From: Poteriospumella lacustris
Taxonomy: Eukaryota; Sar; Chrysophyceae; Chromulinales; Dinobryaceae
Assembly: GCA_008000375.1 (NCBI GenBank)
Contig: SMOI01000094.1
Location: forward strand, 33,999-97,998
Reading direction: 5' to 3'
Length of the DNA: 64,000 bases
A model generated the notes under the pieces. It did not search any database. It saw nothing but the letters and a program-made list of their open reading frames with translations, and was not told the DNA's origin. Positions 18,292-29,629 of this stretch are shown here, one piece after another; position 1 is the stretch's first letter, and each line of letters starts with the position of its first letter. The translations under genes were made by a program, and so were the position numbers.

Positions 18292-21200
18292 TCAGGTCGC
18301 CTCCGGCGTCGCCTCCTGCGCGTGGCTGAGCAGCGCGGCGAGGTCGAGTTGGTGTCGCTCGGCGAGCAGCTGCTGCAGCCGCGCGAGGTAGCGCGTGGAC
18401 AGCACGTCGCGGATCTCGGACACCTGTTTGGCGCGCCGCATCGCCTCGTCGCTCGTGCGCACGGCGTCGGCGAAGCGCTTCTCCTGGCGCAGCAGCTGCG
18501 ACAGGTCGACGAGCGTCATCGCCAGAGACCCGTCGAGCTCCAGCGCGCGCCGCAGGTGGCGCTTCGCCGTGCCGAGCTGGCCGAGCTGCTGATAGACGCG
18601 CGCGGCGGAGACGAAGGGCAGCGGCAGCGAGGCGGCGAAGGCCGGCAGCTGTGCGCACCGGTCGAAGTGGCGCAGGCCCTTGACCATGTCGCCCGCCTGC
18701 GACACGATCTCGCCGCCGCAGAGCAACAGGCTGCTCGACGAGGGAAAGTGGCGCAGGCCGTCGGTCACCACCGACACGGCGAACTGCGCGGCGACACAGA
18801 CACAGGGGGCGAGACACAGCAGAGCGAGACACAGGGCGGTGAGACACAGGGCGGTGGGGACACAGGGCGGGACACGGGACACGTACCTCGGGGTCGCTGG
18901 GCGTCTGGCGGAAGGTCGCGACCGCCAGCAGCGTGAACACGTTCGCGTGCACCTGCGACGTCGCGTGGCGCTGGCGCAGCTCGGCGCGGTCCTGCCACGC
19001 GACCGACTGCAGCGTCTGCGCCACGTGGCCGGCGGCCTGCGGCGCGAGCGCGGCGGCCCAGGCGGCGTGCGCGTCGTCGCCGAGCGTCGAGCCGGGCGCG
19101 GCGCTGGCCGCCGCCGCCGCCTGCAGCAGGCGGTTGCTGCGGCGCAGGAAGTCGGCGGCCTGCGCGAAGTCGCTCTCGTTGAGCGCCCACTGCCCGAGGT
19201 GCAGCAGCGGCACGGCGCCGCGCGCGGGGTCCTGCGCCAGCGCCTGCGACAGCAGATCGTACGCGCGCTGCGCCTCGTCGAGGTCGACGTACAGCGCGCC
19301 AAGCTTCACGCGGCTGTCGAGCAGCGCGGCGTCGAGCTGCAGCGACGCGTCGAGGCACTGCGTCGCGCCCACCGCGTCGCCGAGGAGGTACGCCAGCGGC
19401 GCGACGAGGTTCAGCAGACGCGCGCGCAGCGCCCGCGACACCGTCGGGACCTCCGCCGCGGCGGTCGCAGCGGTCGCAGCGGTCGCGTCGGCCGCGTCGC
19501 CGTCGGTGGCCAGTGGCTCCAGCGCGTCGAGCAGCTCGTCCAGCGACACGTCGACGTCGTCCGCCGCGACGGCGTCGCTCGGCGTAGGCGCAGCGTTCGC
19601 CGCCGCAACGGGCGCCGCTTCGACCGACGCCGCGGACGGCGACTCGGAGCGCAGCGCCAAACTGGCGCCGCGGCTCAGGTCGACGCGCTCAACGAGCGCA
19701 GCCAGCCGCTCGAAGGCGGCGTCGTCGGCGTCGGCGGACTCGGTCGACGGCGGCGGCGGCGGCGGCGGCTCGTTGACCACCGCTGCGGCGGCGGCGGCTT
19801 CGCTGTGACGCGGCGCCTCGCTCCCTTCGCCCGCTTCGTCCTCGTCGTCGTTGCCCTCCTCCTCGCCGCCGTCGTCCTCGTCGTCCTCGTCGATGTCTTC
19901 CCATTCGCCGTCGCCGTCGTCGTTTTCGTCGTCGTCGGCCGCGGCGCCGAAGCGGCGGCCGAAGAACGCGTCGTCGTCGTCGCCGTCGTCCCGCGCCGCT
20001 GTGGCGCCGCCCTTCGGCGCGAACGTCTCCGTCGGCGCGAAGGGGAAGTCGAAGCCGCGCACGGCGAACCGCGTCGCGTCGAGCCTGACGCCGGCCAGCT
20101 GCGCCGCGCGCCGCGCCAACGCGACGACGTCGGCGACGCGCGCGTCGTCCGCCGCCTGCGCCGCCGCGTCGCCGGCCGCAGCCGCGCCGCTGTCGCGCGC
20201 CGCGGGCTGCGCGAAGTCGCGCTCGCTCAGCGGCGAGAAGGTCGACGCGCCGAGCTGCACGAGGCGGAGCCGCGCGTTGCTCGGCGCCTGCAGCGCGAGC
20301 GCAGCGCCCGACGCCGTCGCGCGCACGACGCCGTCGTCGCCCAGCGACAGCTCGTCGGCCCGCGCGACGCGCGTCACAGGCACCGCGACGGCGCCGACGG
20401 CGAAGTTCGCGTCGGCGGCGTCGTCGCTGGCGCCGGCCGCGTCGGTCGCGAGGTGCGGCGGGAGCGGCGCGGCCGCGTCGCCGAAGGCGAAGCTCTCGAA
20501 GAGGTCGACGAGGCGCACCATCACGTCGTAGGCCTCGACGTCGCGCGCGCGCAGCTGCCGCTCGTCCGCGGCGCCGTCGAGGAGGTGGTCGGGCGGCAGG
20601 TGATCGAGCGCCGCGTCGGCGTCGGGCGCGGCGCCGTCGGTCTCGTCGATGTCGCTCGCCTGCGCGCTCGCCCAGCGTCGCCGTCGCAACGTCTCGCCCC
20701 ACGTGCGCGCGCCTGCGACGCCGAGGCTCTGCGACAGCAGCGGGTACGAGGACAGGTACGAGCCGACGAGCCAGGCCTTCGGCTGCGCGGCCGGCGCGTC
20801 GGCGGCGTCAGCGTCGGTGGCGGCGTCGGCGTCGGTGGCAGCGTCGGCGTCGGTGGCAGCGCTGCGGCGGCGGTGGAAGACGCTGCGTGCGAACGAGCGC
20901 ACGGCCTCCTTGGCGAGGTCCTCGGCGAGCCCCGCCTGCGCGATGTCCGACGAGCCGCTCAGCAGGAAGCCCAGCATGGCGTCCTCGGCCGCCCGGTGCA
21001 GCGCCACGTCCTGCGGCTGGACGAGCTGCGCGTCGCCCTCGACGAGGTCGAGTAGCAGCGCCGGCACGTCGCCGTCGCCGGCCGCGTCGTCGGCGCCGCC
21101 GTCGGCGCCGAAGTGCAGCTGACCGCGCTGGATCATCGCCAGTCGCACCTGGGCGCGCATCGCGTAGGCGGCGGGGCTGGAGGCGTCGCACTCGATGGCG

Positions 21201-22408
21201 CGGTGCACGTCGACGAGCGCCTGCTCCAGGCGGCCGGCCTCCAGCAGGTGCTTCGCGCGCGCCAGCAGCAGCTCGACCTGCAGGGCCACTGGCGCAAAGA
21301 TGTGGGCGCCGCCGTCGGCGTCCTCGTCGTGCGGCGCGGCCAGCACCGCGTCGACGTCGACGTCGAAGTCGAGCAGCTCCAGCGCCTCGCCCAGCGCCTC
21401 GGCGGCCGACTCGGCGTCGCCCATCGACGCGACCGACTTCGCCTCGCCGAGCTGGCGCAGCGCCGTCCGCACAAAGCTCAGCGACTCTTCTGCGTCGCGC
21501 AGCCGCTGCGGTGACAGCGTCGCCATGGCGGCCGGCAGCTGGAGCAGGAACTGGCCCGTCGGGTGGCGATAGGCCTGCAGCGTCGTCGCGCCGCGGCCCT
21601 CGCGCACGTCCTCGATCGACCGCACTGCTCCGTCCGCCGGCGGTGTCCAGAACATGTCCAGCAGCGTGTTCGCCTGCTCCTGCGTCAGCGCCAGCGTCGC
21701 CAGAGGCGCCTCGGCCTCCGAGGGCACCTCGACGGCCAGCGCAGCCGCGAGCGTCTCGACGATGGCGCTGACGGCAGCGGCGTTGCGCACATCGAGCAGG
21801 CGCGACAGACACAAGATCGGCGACGGCATACGCTTCAGCACGTCCACGCCAAACGCGCGGAACAGGACGTCGTCTCGCTCGAGGCCCACGGAGAAGTGTC
21901 GCGCGTCGGCGTCGGACGGTTGGTCGCTGAGGCCGCAGAACGATGCTACAGCCCCAAGGGCGCCCTCTACACGCCCATATAGGCGCTGTGCCGTTTCACC
22001 CGTGAAGAGACCTGTTGCGTAGTCCTGCGCATCGAGCGCGGGGAAATCGAAGTCGACCACCGGCGGGCGGTCGACCATCGGCACGAGGATTTGCCGCGCT
22101 GTTTTGATCTCCTGCATCAGCTGCGTGTCTTGCTCCACACCAACGTACTGATGCATGCTGGCAATGATTCGGTCGTCGTCGTAGCCGTAGTGCCGGAAGA
22201 CGATCTTCGCGACGACGTCCTCGAGCTGCTGATACACGGTGGTGTACTCGTCGATGATGCGGTCTTCTTCGAGCACATCTTGCAGTTCTGTTGGAAATCC
22301 GAAAGGCGCAAGAAGAAGATTGGAAATCGAGCTAACAGAGCGATAAAGGCGCAGAAACTCTGCCTTGTCGATGACTTGCGACGCGGTGAAGTAGCCCGCC
22401 TCCGCCAT
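18292..22408 (-). CDS. Large TPR-repeat protein with acidic linker
   Basis: Exon 1 is 22408-18887 and exon 2 is 18783-18292, joined by a 103-bp intron in phase 0, for about 1337 residues. An N-terminal helical domain (residues 1-120, no known family) is followed by TPR-like helices (near residues 390-430), an Asp/Ala repeat (20800-20850), a very acidic stretch around residues 820-870, and a run of TPR units near residues 1010-1110 and again in the second exon (Ala-Arg-Val-Tyr-Gln-Gln-Leu-Gly and Ala-Lys-Arg-His-Leu-Arg-Arg-Ala-Leu-Glu-Leu-Asp). TPR repeats form protein-binding solenoids. No signal peptide or membrane segment is evident. The C-terminal repeats recall TTC17- or TOM70-type solenoids only in general form. 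The intron is made of GTGTCTC-like repeats, so splice ends there are somewhat less certain. Confidence 0.75.
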
Positions 22409-22922
22409 TTTTGAAGACTCGCCAAGGGGATGAGACGGAGAGACGGGAGGGGCAATTCACAGCAGTCACGCGCGGATGTGACAGCCTTTCTTCCGTATCG
22501 TGCAATCGATGCATCGCGTCCATCGACCATCGACGGTCGTTGGGAGGCGACGTCGTGTGGCGGCAGCGCTGCGGACGTGCCCAGAAGCTGCGCTTCGTCG
22601 CTCTCCCCGCTGGGAAGTCTGGGTCGACAGGGCGCTGGCCCGCGCAGTCGCCGCTCTCCTCGCACCTACTGTATACTCCTGTGGCGTATAAATCGGTATC
22701 GCGGTCGTCTTCTCGCTGCGCCGTCCTCGCAAACGTTTGGAGCAACAACCAACGCGGAAGTGAGCAGAAGCCATTGACTGGAGCAGTCTGACCTCGCGCA
22801 ACTCTTACAAAACGACTCTACCGCAACTGCTGCAACGACAACAACGCAGCGATGGTTGCACTGGAAAAAGGGGAAAACGGCTATCAGGACAAAGGGAACG
22901 GGTCTAGATTGCTTCAGAAGAG
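22409..22922. other. Intergenic region upstream of the TPR gene
   Basis: 514 bp between the TPR gene start and the 3' end of the DUF268 gene. A TATA-like GTATAAAT sits at 22686. No gene is supported. Confidence 0.5.
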
Positions 22923-23915
22923 TCAGCGGTTGACGTCGCGCTTGCGCAGGACCCACAGCGCCTCCTCATAACGATTGCCATGATCGGGCTTGGCTTCGTT
23001 CTCTATCTCCACGTCGAGCTCGTGAAGGTAGTCCACCACTTCCCACCAGTCCTGCAGCAGAAGGCGCAGACGGTGGCGGCCGTAGATGCGGTGGGCGTTC
23101 CAAACCACAAAGTCGACGGATCCAGTGGGGACTCCGAGGAGGAGAAGTCCGCCCGGCGGGAGAAGACAGTGCAGGCGCGCCATGGTCTCCAAGTCACCGA
23201 AAGGGTTGATTGGGTCGCCGTACCTGCCGAGGCCGTCGTGCTCGATGGAGCTGAAGCTGAACGCGACGTCGATCGGTGCCAACGTCCTGGTCATGTATCG
23301 AGCAGCCAACTCGTGGGGCTGAATGGCCAGCACTTGGTCGTGCAAGCTTGTGACTTGGACGTACTCCACAGTGAGGACATCGACAGCGCCGTGATTCAAC
23401 AGCGCTGCCTCCGCCCATGGCGATTGCGACCCCAGCACCAAGGCGCGCTTTCCGCCAATGTCGTTCGCGTAAGAGGAGAGCGCAGTCTCACACACGGATG
23501 AGTTGTACCCACCGCACGTGCTTGCCTTGCCCAGGTATTTCTCGAACTCTTCTCGGGGCCACTCCTTGACGCTCTGTGTGGAAATAGCCTTCTCTGCCAA
23601 ATACCACTTCGCAGGAGTCACCAGGCCGTCGAGTGTGAAGGCTTTCAACATTTCGGCGGGGATAGCTGTTGGAGGAGGCCAAGCTCCACCAGTCCCCTCT
23701 CTTTCGTCGAGCAGTTTCTGAAAAAGCCCGTCGCAGTCGAAAGTAACGCGGCGGTCGGCAGTCACGTGGAAGTGCGGCTGCAAAAACTGCTCAGCGACAG
23801 CCGCAAGGTTCAAAAATGGAACTTCCACAGTCAATGCAGATATTTTGGTGAGTTCTTCAATATTCGCTGCAAGAGTAACTGCGACCAGAAGGAACAGGAA
23901 TGCCGTGAGGGCCAT
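22923..23915 (-). CDS. DUF268 protein with signal peptide (possible lumenal methyltransferase-like fold)
   Basis: One exon, 330 residues from the ATG at 23915. Residues 1-17 are a signal peptide. The DUF268 hallmark is at residues 222-242: Ser-Ser-Ile-Glu-His-Asp-Gly-Leu-Gly-Arg-Tyr-Gly-Asp-Pro. Upstream, Arg-Ala-Leu-Val-Leu-Gly-Ser-Gln-Ser-Pro-Trp (about 157-167) followed by Leu-Thr-Val-Glu-Tyr resembles the first two strands of a Rossmann-type SAM-binding fold, so a methyltransferase-like role is a fair guess but unproven. The family is known from nematodes, plants and protists without an assigned reaction. The leader suggests it works in the secretory pathway. Confidence 0.85.
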   Translation of the reverse strand: MALTAFLFLLVAVTLAANIEELTKISALTVEVPFLNLAAVAEQFLQPHFHVTADRRVTFDCDGLFQKLLDEREGTGGAWPPPTAIPAEMLKAFTLDGLVTPAKWYLAEKAISTQSVKEWPREEFEKYLGKASTCGGYNSSVCETALSSYANDIGGKRALVLGSQSPWAEAALLNHGAVDVLTVEYVQVTSLHDQVLAIQPHELAARYMTRTLAPIDVAFSFSSIEHDGLGRYGDPINPFGDLETMARLHCLLPPGGLLLLGVPTGSVDFVVWNAHRIYGRHRLRLLLQDWWEVVDYLHELDVEIENEAKPDHGNRYEEALWVLRKRDVNR

Positions 23916-24484
23916 TGCCGGCCAGTTTTACCGACGAATTTGGTGGACCAGATTTCAGCACCGGAGCTTCCAAGAAACTGATCTACAGAGTCGATGTTGT
24001 GTGGCTTCAGGGGGATTGTGCTGTATCCCATTGAGATCTGAGCCTCAAGTGTAGAAAAAGATTGGAACAGTGAACCATCAACATGGAACGGCGGTGAACA
24101 GAACATGGAACAATCACAGCAGTGTCCGTCGTCGTCGTCGTGCATCGACCGTTACAATTTTACGACGGCACTTCGGTCGTCGTCGTCGTCGTGTCCGGCA
24201 GTTCCGTTGCCCGCGTCGCTGCTGCTGCTGGCAGTGCCACTGCGCAGTGCAGTGCAGTGCGCAGTGCGGACGGAACAAGAACCTGATTCCAGGTTCAACG
24301 TTCAACAACGCCGTCGAGGAGCCACATCACAAAGTCCACAACACGACAAGGACACTCCAGTTATCTCCGCCGTGAGATATTCTCTGACGACTATCCACAG
24401 TGCTGGCTGCCGCACCATCATTCTTCATTCCCTTCACAGTTCGGTAACCTCAAACTGTCACTTCCTAGCCAACTCGCAGACTGA
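23916..24484. other. Divergent intergenic region
   Basis: 569 bp between the divergent DUF268 and patatin-like genes. It contains (GTC)n runs at 24126-24140 and 24177-24193, a GTGCAGTGC-like repeat at 24237-24265 and one copy of the recurrent element at 24149-24161. No gene seen. Confidence 0.5.
24149..24161 (+). promoter_or_regulatory. Recurrent CCGTTACAATTTT element
   Basis: One copy of the element shared with six other upstream regions here. It lies between the divergent DUF268 and patatin genes, 234 bp upstream of the former and 324 bp upstream of the latter. A role as promoter element is inferred. Confidence 0.45.
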
Positions 24485-26075
24485 ATGCCGAAACACAGCA
24501 AATTAGTCGGGGAAATATCAAGGATTCTCTCCCCATATCTCAGTAAAGCTCTAGGACAGAGCCATCGGCCCATCCCGGTGGACTGGAGGTGAGTTGGTCC
24601 CGGTGCGCCGTCATTTTTTCTAACTGGTCTCACTCCATCCTTTCGCCCACCACAGAGTCGATCCCACTCCGCGGCCGCCTCATCGGCCTTTTGTACCCTC
24701 GGCCCATCCTCCACCGGCTGTGACCGAGGCTTTCTCGCCGAAGAAATCGGGAAAGTTCAACGCGGATCTTCGGCGACCGTACCGCATCCTGTGTCTGGAC
24801 GGCGGAGGAGTGCGCGGCGCTCTGACGACGGTGATTCTCACCCGAATCTGCCAGCACAATCCGAACTTTCTCAAGGACATCGACTTCATATGCGGCACGT
24901 CCGCCGGTGGAATTCTCGCGCTGATGCTCGCTTCTGGCTACAGCGCCAAGGAGTGCCACGAGATCTACTCGTACGCCGCCCCACACATCTTTGCGCATAA
25001 TCCGTGGCGCGTCATCAATCCCAGTCGCGCGAGATATTCGGACAAGGCAAAGCAGGAGCTGATGCAGCACTACTTAGGCCAGCGGACCATGGCCGACCTC
25101 GAGATGACCTGCGCCGCCATTGCCTTCCGGCTCGACGGCCGCAAGTCCCGCACCCACTCTTTCTTCCATCGCGAGGGCTGGCGACCGGCTGTCTTCTCGA
25201 ACATGCCGCTGGCCGAGGGTCTCGTGGCGCCGGACAACGACCTGCTCGTGTGGGACGCGGCCATGCGCACTTCAGCCGCGCCGACCTACTTCCCTGTCTT
25301 CCACGGCTACACCGATGGCGGCGTCGTCGCCAACAACCCGAGCATTCTGGCGGTCTCCAAGGCCATGGCGCACTACCCACATGTGAACACGAAGAACGTG
25401 GCGGTGCTGTCGATCGGCGCGGGGTCGTACCCGCGGCACATGAACATCTTCCAGCAGGTGAACGAGGAGCGCGATGCGCCGCTGGTCATCGACGGGCAGA
25501 TCGGCGGTGACTTCCACGGCACCAGCATGCGTCACCAGAGTCTGCTGAATCACGCCGACTGGGGCGTGCGCCAGTGGCTGCCAAACCTCCTGGACCTGCT
25601 CCTGGACGGCGAGAGCGTCACCACGGAGATGGTCATGCACTACCTCCTCGCGGGCAACAAAATGTACCACCGACTGGACCCGCGGCTGCCGAAGAACTTC
25701 GCGTTGGACGACGTCACATTGATGCAGGAGATTCAAGACTTCGCCTGGACGGTGGACCTGACCTCCACGCTGGACTTCGTCGACAACTACTTCACCTACG
25801 AGGAGGAGGCCGACAGCAGTATGGCGCACAACGCCCTCGACAGCGCCACGAACTACCACGAGGCCTGGCTGTACGAGGTGTCCCAGCAAAACGCAGCTAC
25901 GCTGCAGCAGCCGACCGCCGAGTTGCAAGAGCTGTCGCCAAAGCACAGCGGTGCCGCCAGTAACGACGGTGCGCTAGACACCGAAGAGGTGATGGAGTTT
26001 GAAGCGCCGGCGGCCGCAACCGGCGTCACGCCGCCTGTCAAACAGGCAACGACCGTGACAGTGGCCTCTGCGTGA
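24485..26075 (+). CDS. Patatin-like phospholipase
   Basis: Two exons: 24485-24588 and 24656-26075. The 67-bp intron (24589-24655) has a GTGAGT donor, a CTAAC branch-like site and a pyrimidine tract, and joins in phase 2; without it the frame has no ATG before the catalytic domain. The protein has 507 residues. The patatin core begins with Asp-Gly-Gly-Gly-Val-Arg-Gly (oxyanion loop), then the nucleophile Ser117 in Gly-Thr-Ser-Ala-Gly and the partner Asp255 in Tyr-Thr-Asp-Gly-Gly. Such enzymes cleave acyl chains from phospholipids or galactolipids with a Ser-Asp dyad. There is no signal peptide, so it is probably cytosolic or membrane-associated. The C-terminal 100 residues are low-complexity Ala/Val/Thr. 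Confidence 0.95.
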
Positions 26076-26755
26076 GCGGTGAGCGCTACGAGCTGCATCA
26101 GTCGTTCGTATTTGTTTCTGTCAGCTGTTTGTTTGTCTCACCGCGCTCTTGACGCGGCGCATCATCGCGTTTATGCCGCGCGGCATATCCTCGCGCCTTT
26201 GGTTTCTCTCCCCTCGATGTTACGTGCTCCTTATCGTCGCAAGTGCTGCGGCAGCTGTCGTGGCGTACGTATGTTTGTCTCTCGTAGACGTAGACAATAA
26301 ATAGATCCCCAGCCAACCACCTCCTCGATCGTGTGCGCGCATCTTTGTGGCCAAGTCTTCTCTTCTGCATCCACAAATGATGTCATTGCACCAGTAGGTA
26401 TTGCAGCTGTTACTGCATGTTTCCATCTGCATCGGATACGGATATAAGGCCTAAGGTGGGTATTTTAGATCTGGTCTGGGTCTGGGTGCTGCGCGTATCT
26501 GGGATTTGTGTAGTTTGGGAGTCTGGGAGTCCAGAGTGTGGACTCTCACCTCGCTCACCTCCGCGTTCGCATCTGGCCAACGCATCCGCCTGGCGAGGTG
26601 CTCGATGAACGTCATCGATTCGCTGATGGCGTGTGACCATCTTGCTGAAGGCGAATGGCCTTTGCGCGAAATGGAGTGGGGCCATAAACGCTCAAGAAGT
26701 TTCCTGTTGATCAAAAAATTAATCTACCAGCACAGTGGTTAGTTCAATAATAAAC
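26076..26755. other. Intergenic region with TCTGGG-rich stretch
   Basis: 680 bp between the patatin gene and the next gene on the same strand. It holds a (TCTGGG)-like tract at 26465-26535 and a small perfect hairpin (7-bp arms at 26527-26533 and 26539-26545). No gene supported. Confidence 0.5.
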
Positions 26756-28073
26756 ATGGATCAGGAGATGATCAGTCCGCTGGGATACGACACCGAGGTG
26801 AATTCCATGACGAGCTGCCAAGCCGAAAAAGTTTACTGCGCACCGGAATTTTCGGAATCGCGTGATATTTTGCAGATTAGAAGCCCCTCTTCGAACAGCA
26901 GTGGAAGGTATGTGATGAAGTCATGGGATTTTATGTGCTCTCGGCATCACCTGGCCTTCACCTTTGCATAGCCTCGCTGGCTTCGACTTCGACAGTGACA
27001 GTGATGACTCGGTTGCGGACCAGCCAAAAAAGAAGAAGCGAATCCGCACTAATCGCCGCCTGCATCCTTTTCCGCGTATCGTCAAGCGCGATATTCGACG
27101 CATGTATCCGGCCATGCTCGCGAACGTGATGAACTCCGGTGATTTATCCCTCCTGTCGGATTTCCTCGTCGAGTTCGCTGTCAAAAAGTGCAGATACACT
27201 GATTATTTCCCCGGCTCAGAAGCTGTTAACCTGAGCTGGAACCGCTCTTTTGAAGGCGTCTCGGCGGTTATGCAATACTTCGCGTCATACTGGACACCGA
27301 CAGCACAGGCGCTAATACCCGACTTCAACGTGAAGGTTCGTTGGGCAGCAGTGAAGCAGTTCTTGAACAAAGAACATAGCGAGCTGACGTGTGGTTTGAC
27401 CTTCTCTGCTACTCCCATTTTCGATGTGGAAGCGCTTCTGGCCACTGTCACTCCAAGAGCGAAGCGAGTGATGAGGACCGACAGTGACTGTGGAGGCCTT
27501 TTCTCCAAGCGACGGAAGGCACCTCTTAGTGCACCCACTCGGCGCTACGAGCACAAGCAGACTCTGTACCTGACGCCGGACGTGGATGACGAGCAGGATG
27601 AAGGGCCGAGTGCAGTTCCACTTTTGTCGACGGAGAGCGGTGCACAGCTGATGCGGATGGCTCAGCTTCTCCTTCAAACGAACGCGACGCCAAAGAGCAA
27701 AGGGGATGGCCAAAAGGCAGGCACGCCGCTGTCTGGCCTTCTCTCCCTCCTCGCGTCACCCACAACGCGCATCAGCTACGATGGTATGGTCACCTTCCGA
27801 TTGGACGAGAAGTGCCGCATCCGCAGCTTAGAGTTTGGCCCGGAAATGCAGCGCTCATCGGTCTCTTCGACCTTTCTCGCTGTTGATCCCACGGCCCAGG
27901 TGTTCATGGACTCGTCATCTTCGTCGAGTTGCTTCGAAACCACTTCGACTGCTTTCGACAGCTTCGCATCGTCGTCGCCGTCGTCGGAAATCTACGACTC
28001 GCTTGACCAGGAGTATCTGCAAATGTGGGATGGTCTTCTTGATCAGTCCTTCGTCTCCCATATTCCCGTATAG
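26756..28073 (+). CDS. Nuclear-type protein with possible SnoaL/NTF2-like region
   Basis: Exon 1 is 26756-26907, exon 2 is 26972-28073, with a 64-bp intron in phase 2; total 417 residues. A strong basic signal (Lys-Lys-Lys-Lys-Arg-Ile-Arg) at about residue 68 suggests nuclear import. Residues about 85-210 form a compact region with Met-Tyr-Pro-Ala-Met-Leu-Ala-Asn-Val-Met-Asn-Ser-Gly-Asp, followed by beta-like segments ending at Pro-Asp-Phe-Asn-Val-Lys-Val-Arg-Trp. This resembles the SnoaL-like region found in many oomycete nuclear proteins, some with bZIP domains. That resemblance is from general memory and low confidence. The C-terminus is Ser-rich with an acidic end, as in activation domains. 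Confidence 0.65.
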
Positions 28074-28242
28074 CGGCTCGCGTGCTGCCAGTTTGTTTCT
28101 TGACACATTTTAGCATCGCTGTTCGGCGTTCTACACTCCTGTCGCCTGTGGAGCTGTTTGATTTTGTTGCATTTCGTAAGCTCGTTCGTTTATTGTTTAT
28201 TTCCGTTAACTATTTCAAGTGTCCGCCCCAGTCTGCAGCGAC

Positions 28243-29064
28243 TTACTTGTGGGGTGGCCCATTCGTGCGGTTGTAAATGATCTTGTCCTCCTGCTGCTTC
28301 TGCGCTTTGATGTTCTTTCGCACCGGCAGTTTGCTGACTATTTCGTGCAAATCTTCATTGGCAAGCTGCAGCAGTTCGCTTTCCATGGTGGCATTGCCGA
28401 TGGCATCGCTGAGGCCCTCGTGGGAATTAAAGCCCAGCCGGCCTTGCACATGAACCTCCACACGAATCATGAAATGCTTCGTTTGTGGAGAGACAAAACC
28501 GCTCTCAGGATCATCTAAGACATCCACGGTCACAAAGTCTTCCGCCCCCCATTCATTGTCGCCGTCTGACCGTCGCGAGAAGAGCATCATGCCCTCTGGG
28601 TCTTCCCACACGATGTCGTCGCCGTCCGGCAGGTGGTTGTGCAGGGTGAGGGAGTAAACCGCGTGGATGTCCTCTTCTGCTTGATTGGATAGATGTAGAG
28701 AAAGAAACACCTCATCTTCTAGCTCCTGGATGCGGGCAACGAGCTGCCACGAGATGCCGCACATGGAGAAGCGGGGGCTGAGAATTGTCCGGTCGTCGTC
28801 GGGAAAGAAAAACGGCCAAGAGAATTCCACATTGTGGTGACCATGGACGATATCTTCTCGCAGATCGACGACAATATTCGGCTCTTTTGTGGTCTTCTTC
28901 TTTCGTCTCTTACCTCGGCCTATTCGACGCGCCGACTTCTTCGGTGATCCAGTCGCAGTGGCTGATGGAGGCTTCTCCGCAGATTTTGCTGGAGCGATTG
29001 AAGGAGAAGTGATCTTCGAAGGTGTGGCTGATGCTTGTGATTTTGATGGGGATGGCTTCGACAT
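28243..29064 (-). CDS. MATH/TRAF-like domain protein
   Basis: One exon of 273 residues from the ATG at 29064; the frame is open further upstream but without an ATG. Residues 1-60 are a Ser/Pro/Ala/Lys-rich linker with a basic cluster (Arg-Gly-Lys-Arg-Arg-Lys-Lys-Lys). Residues about 78-210 fit a MATH (TRAF-like) beta sandwich: Ser-Trp-Pro-Phe-Phe-Phe, a Ser-Pro-Arg-Phe-Ser-Met-Cys-Gly-Ile-Ser-Trp strand, then Leu-Ser-Leu-His-Leu, Ser-Leu-Thr-Leu-His-Asn and Gly-Ala-Glu-Asp-Phe-Val. MATH domains bind short peptides and often pair with BTB or ubiquitin-protease domains; none is present here, so this is a stand-alone adaptor. It converges on the gene ending at 28073. Confidence 0.8.
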   Translation of the reverse strand: MSKPSPSKSQASATPSKITSPSIAPAKSAEKPPSATATGSPKKSARRIGRGKRRKKKTTKEPNIVVDLREDIVHGHHNVEFSWPFFFPDDDRTILSPRFSMCGISWQLVARIQELEDEVFLSLHLSNQAEEDIHAVYSLTLHNHLPDGDDIVWEDPEGMMLFSRRSDGDNEWGAEDFVTVDVLDDPESGFVSPQTKHFMIRVEVHVQGRLGFNSHEGLSDAIGNATMESELLQLANEDLHEIVSKLPVRKNIKAQKQQEDKIIYNRTNGPPHK

Positions 29065-29629
29065 TGAGTCTGGTGCTGTTTGTATAGCAACTGAAACTTG
29101 TATACCTTGTACGCCGACGCAAACCGCGCAACACAATAGAAATTGCAGATTAAGTTGACCTTTTCGGGTTTCTCTGGGCACCTACGTAATCAGGAGTACA
29201 ATGCCACTGAAACCAAAGCTAAAGCTGCATGAAGTGGCAAATGACTGTGTATGGCTTACTTCTCTAGTCATTATCTAATTTAGAGCAGACCAGCAGACCA
29301 GCAGATCGAACGAGTAAAATTGTAACGGCTTTTGCAGCAAAGAAGTTGCCCGTTGACGAAGACGACGAATCATCTCTTCACGGCTCTTCCTTATCTTTCA
29401 TGTTCCTTGTTTCACACAGTCACGTTGCGGCAAGGGGGATTGTGCTTCTGCGTTGTGCCCTCTCCTCGTAGCTGACTTCGCACTCGCAGGCCACGCCACA
29501 TCGATCGGCCTTCACTTGCGCAACCGGTATCGTGGTTGAGCAGAAGTACGCCAATTTCAAAATCGAACATTCCGCGTGTTCTCCGCTCCGAAGTCTTTCA
29601 GAAACGAACAAGATTCGTCTGCATTGAAG
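29065..29629. other. Divergent intergenic region
   Basis: 565 bp between the MATH gene and the next plus-strand gene. It includes a copy of the recurrent element at 29316-29328 and a (CCAGCAGA) duplication at 29289-29306. No gene supported. Confidence 0.5.
29316..29328 (-). promoter_or_regulatory. Recurrent AAAATTGTAACGG element
   Basis: A copy of the recurrent element, in the divergent region between the MATH gene (start 252 bp away) and the two-TM protein gene (start 302 bp away). Confidence 0.45.
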
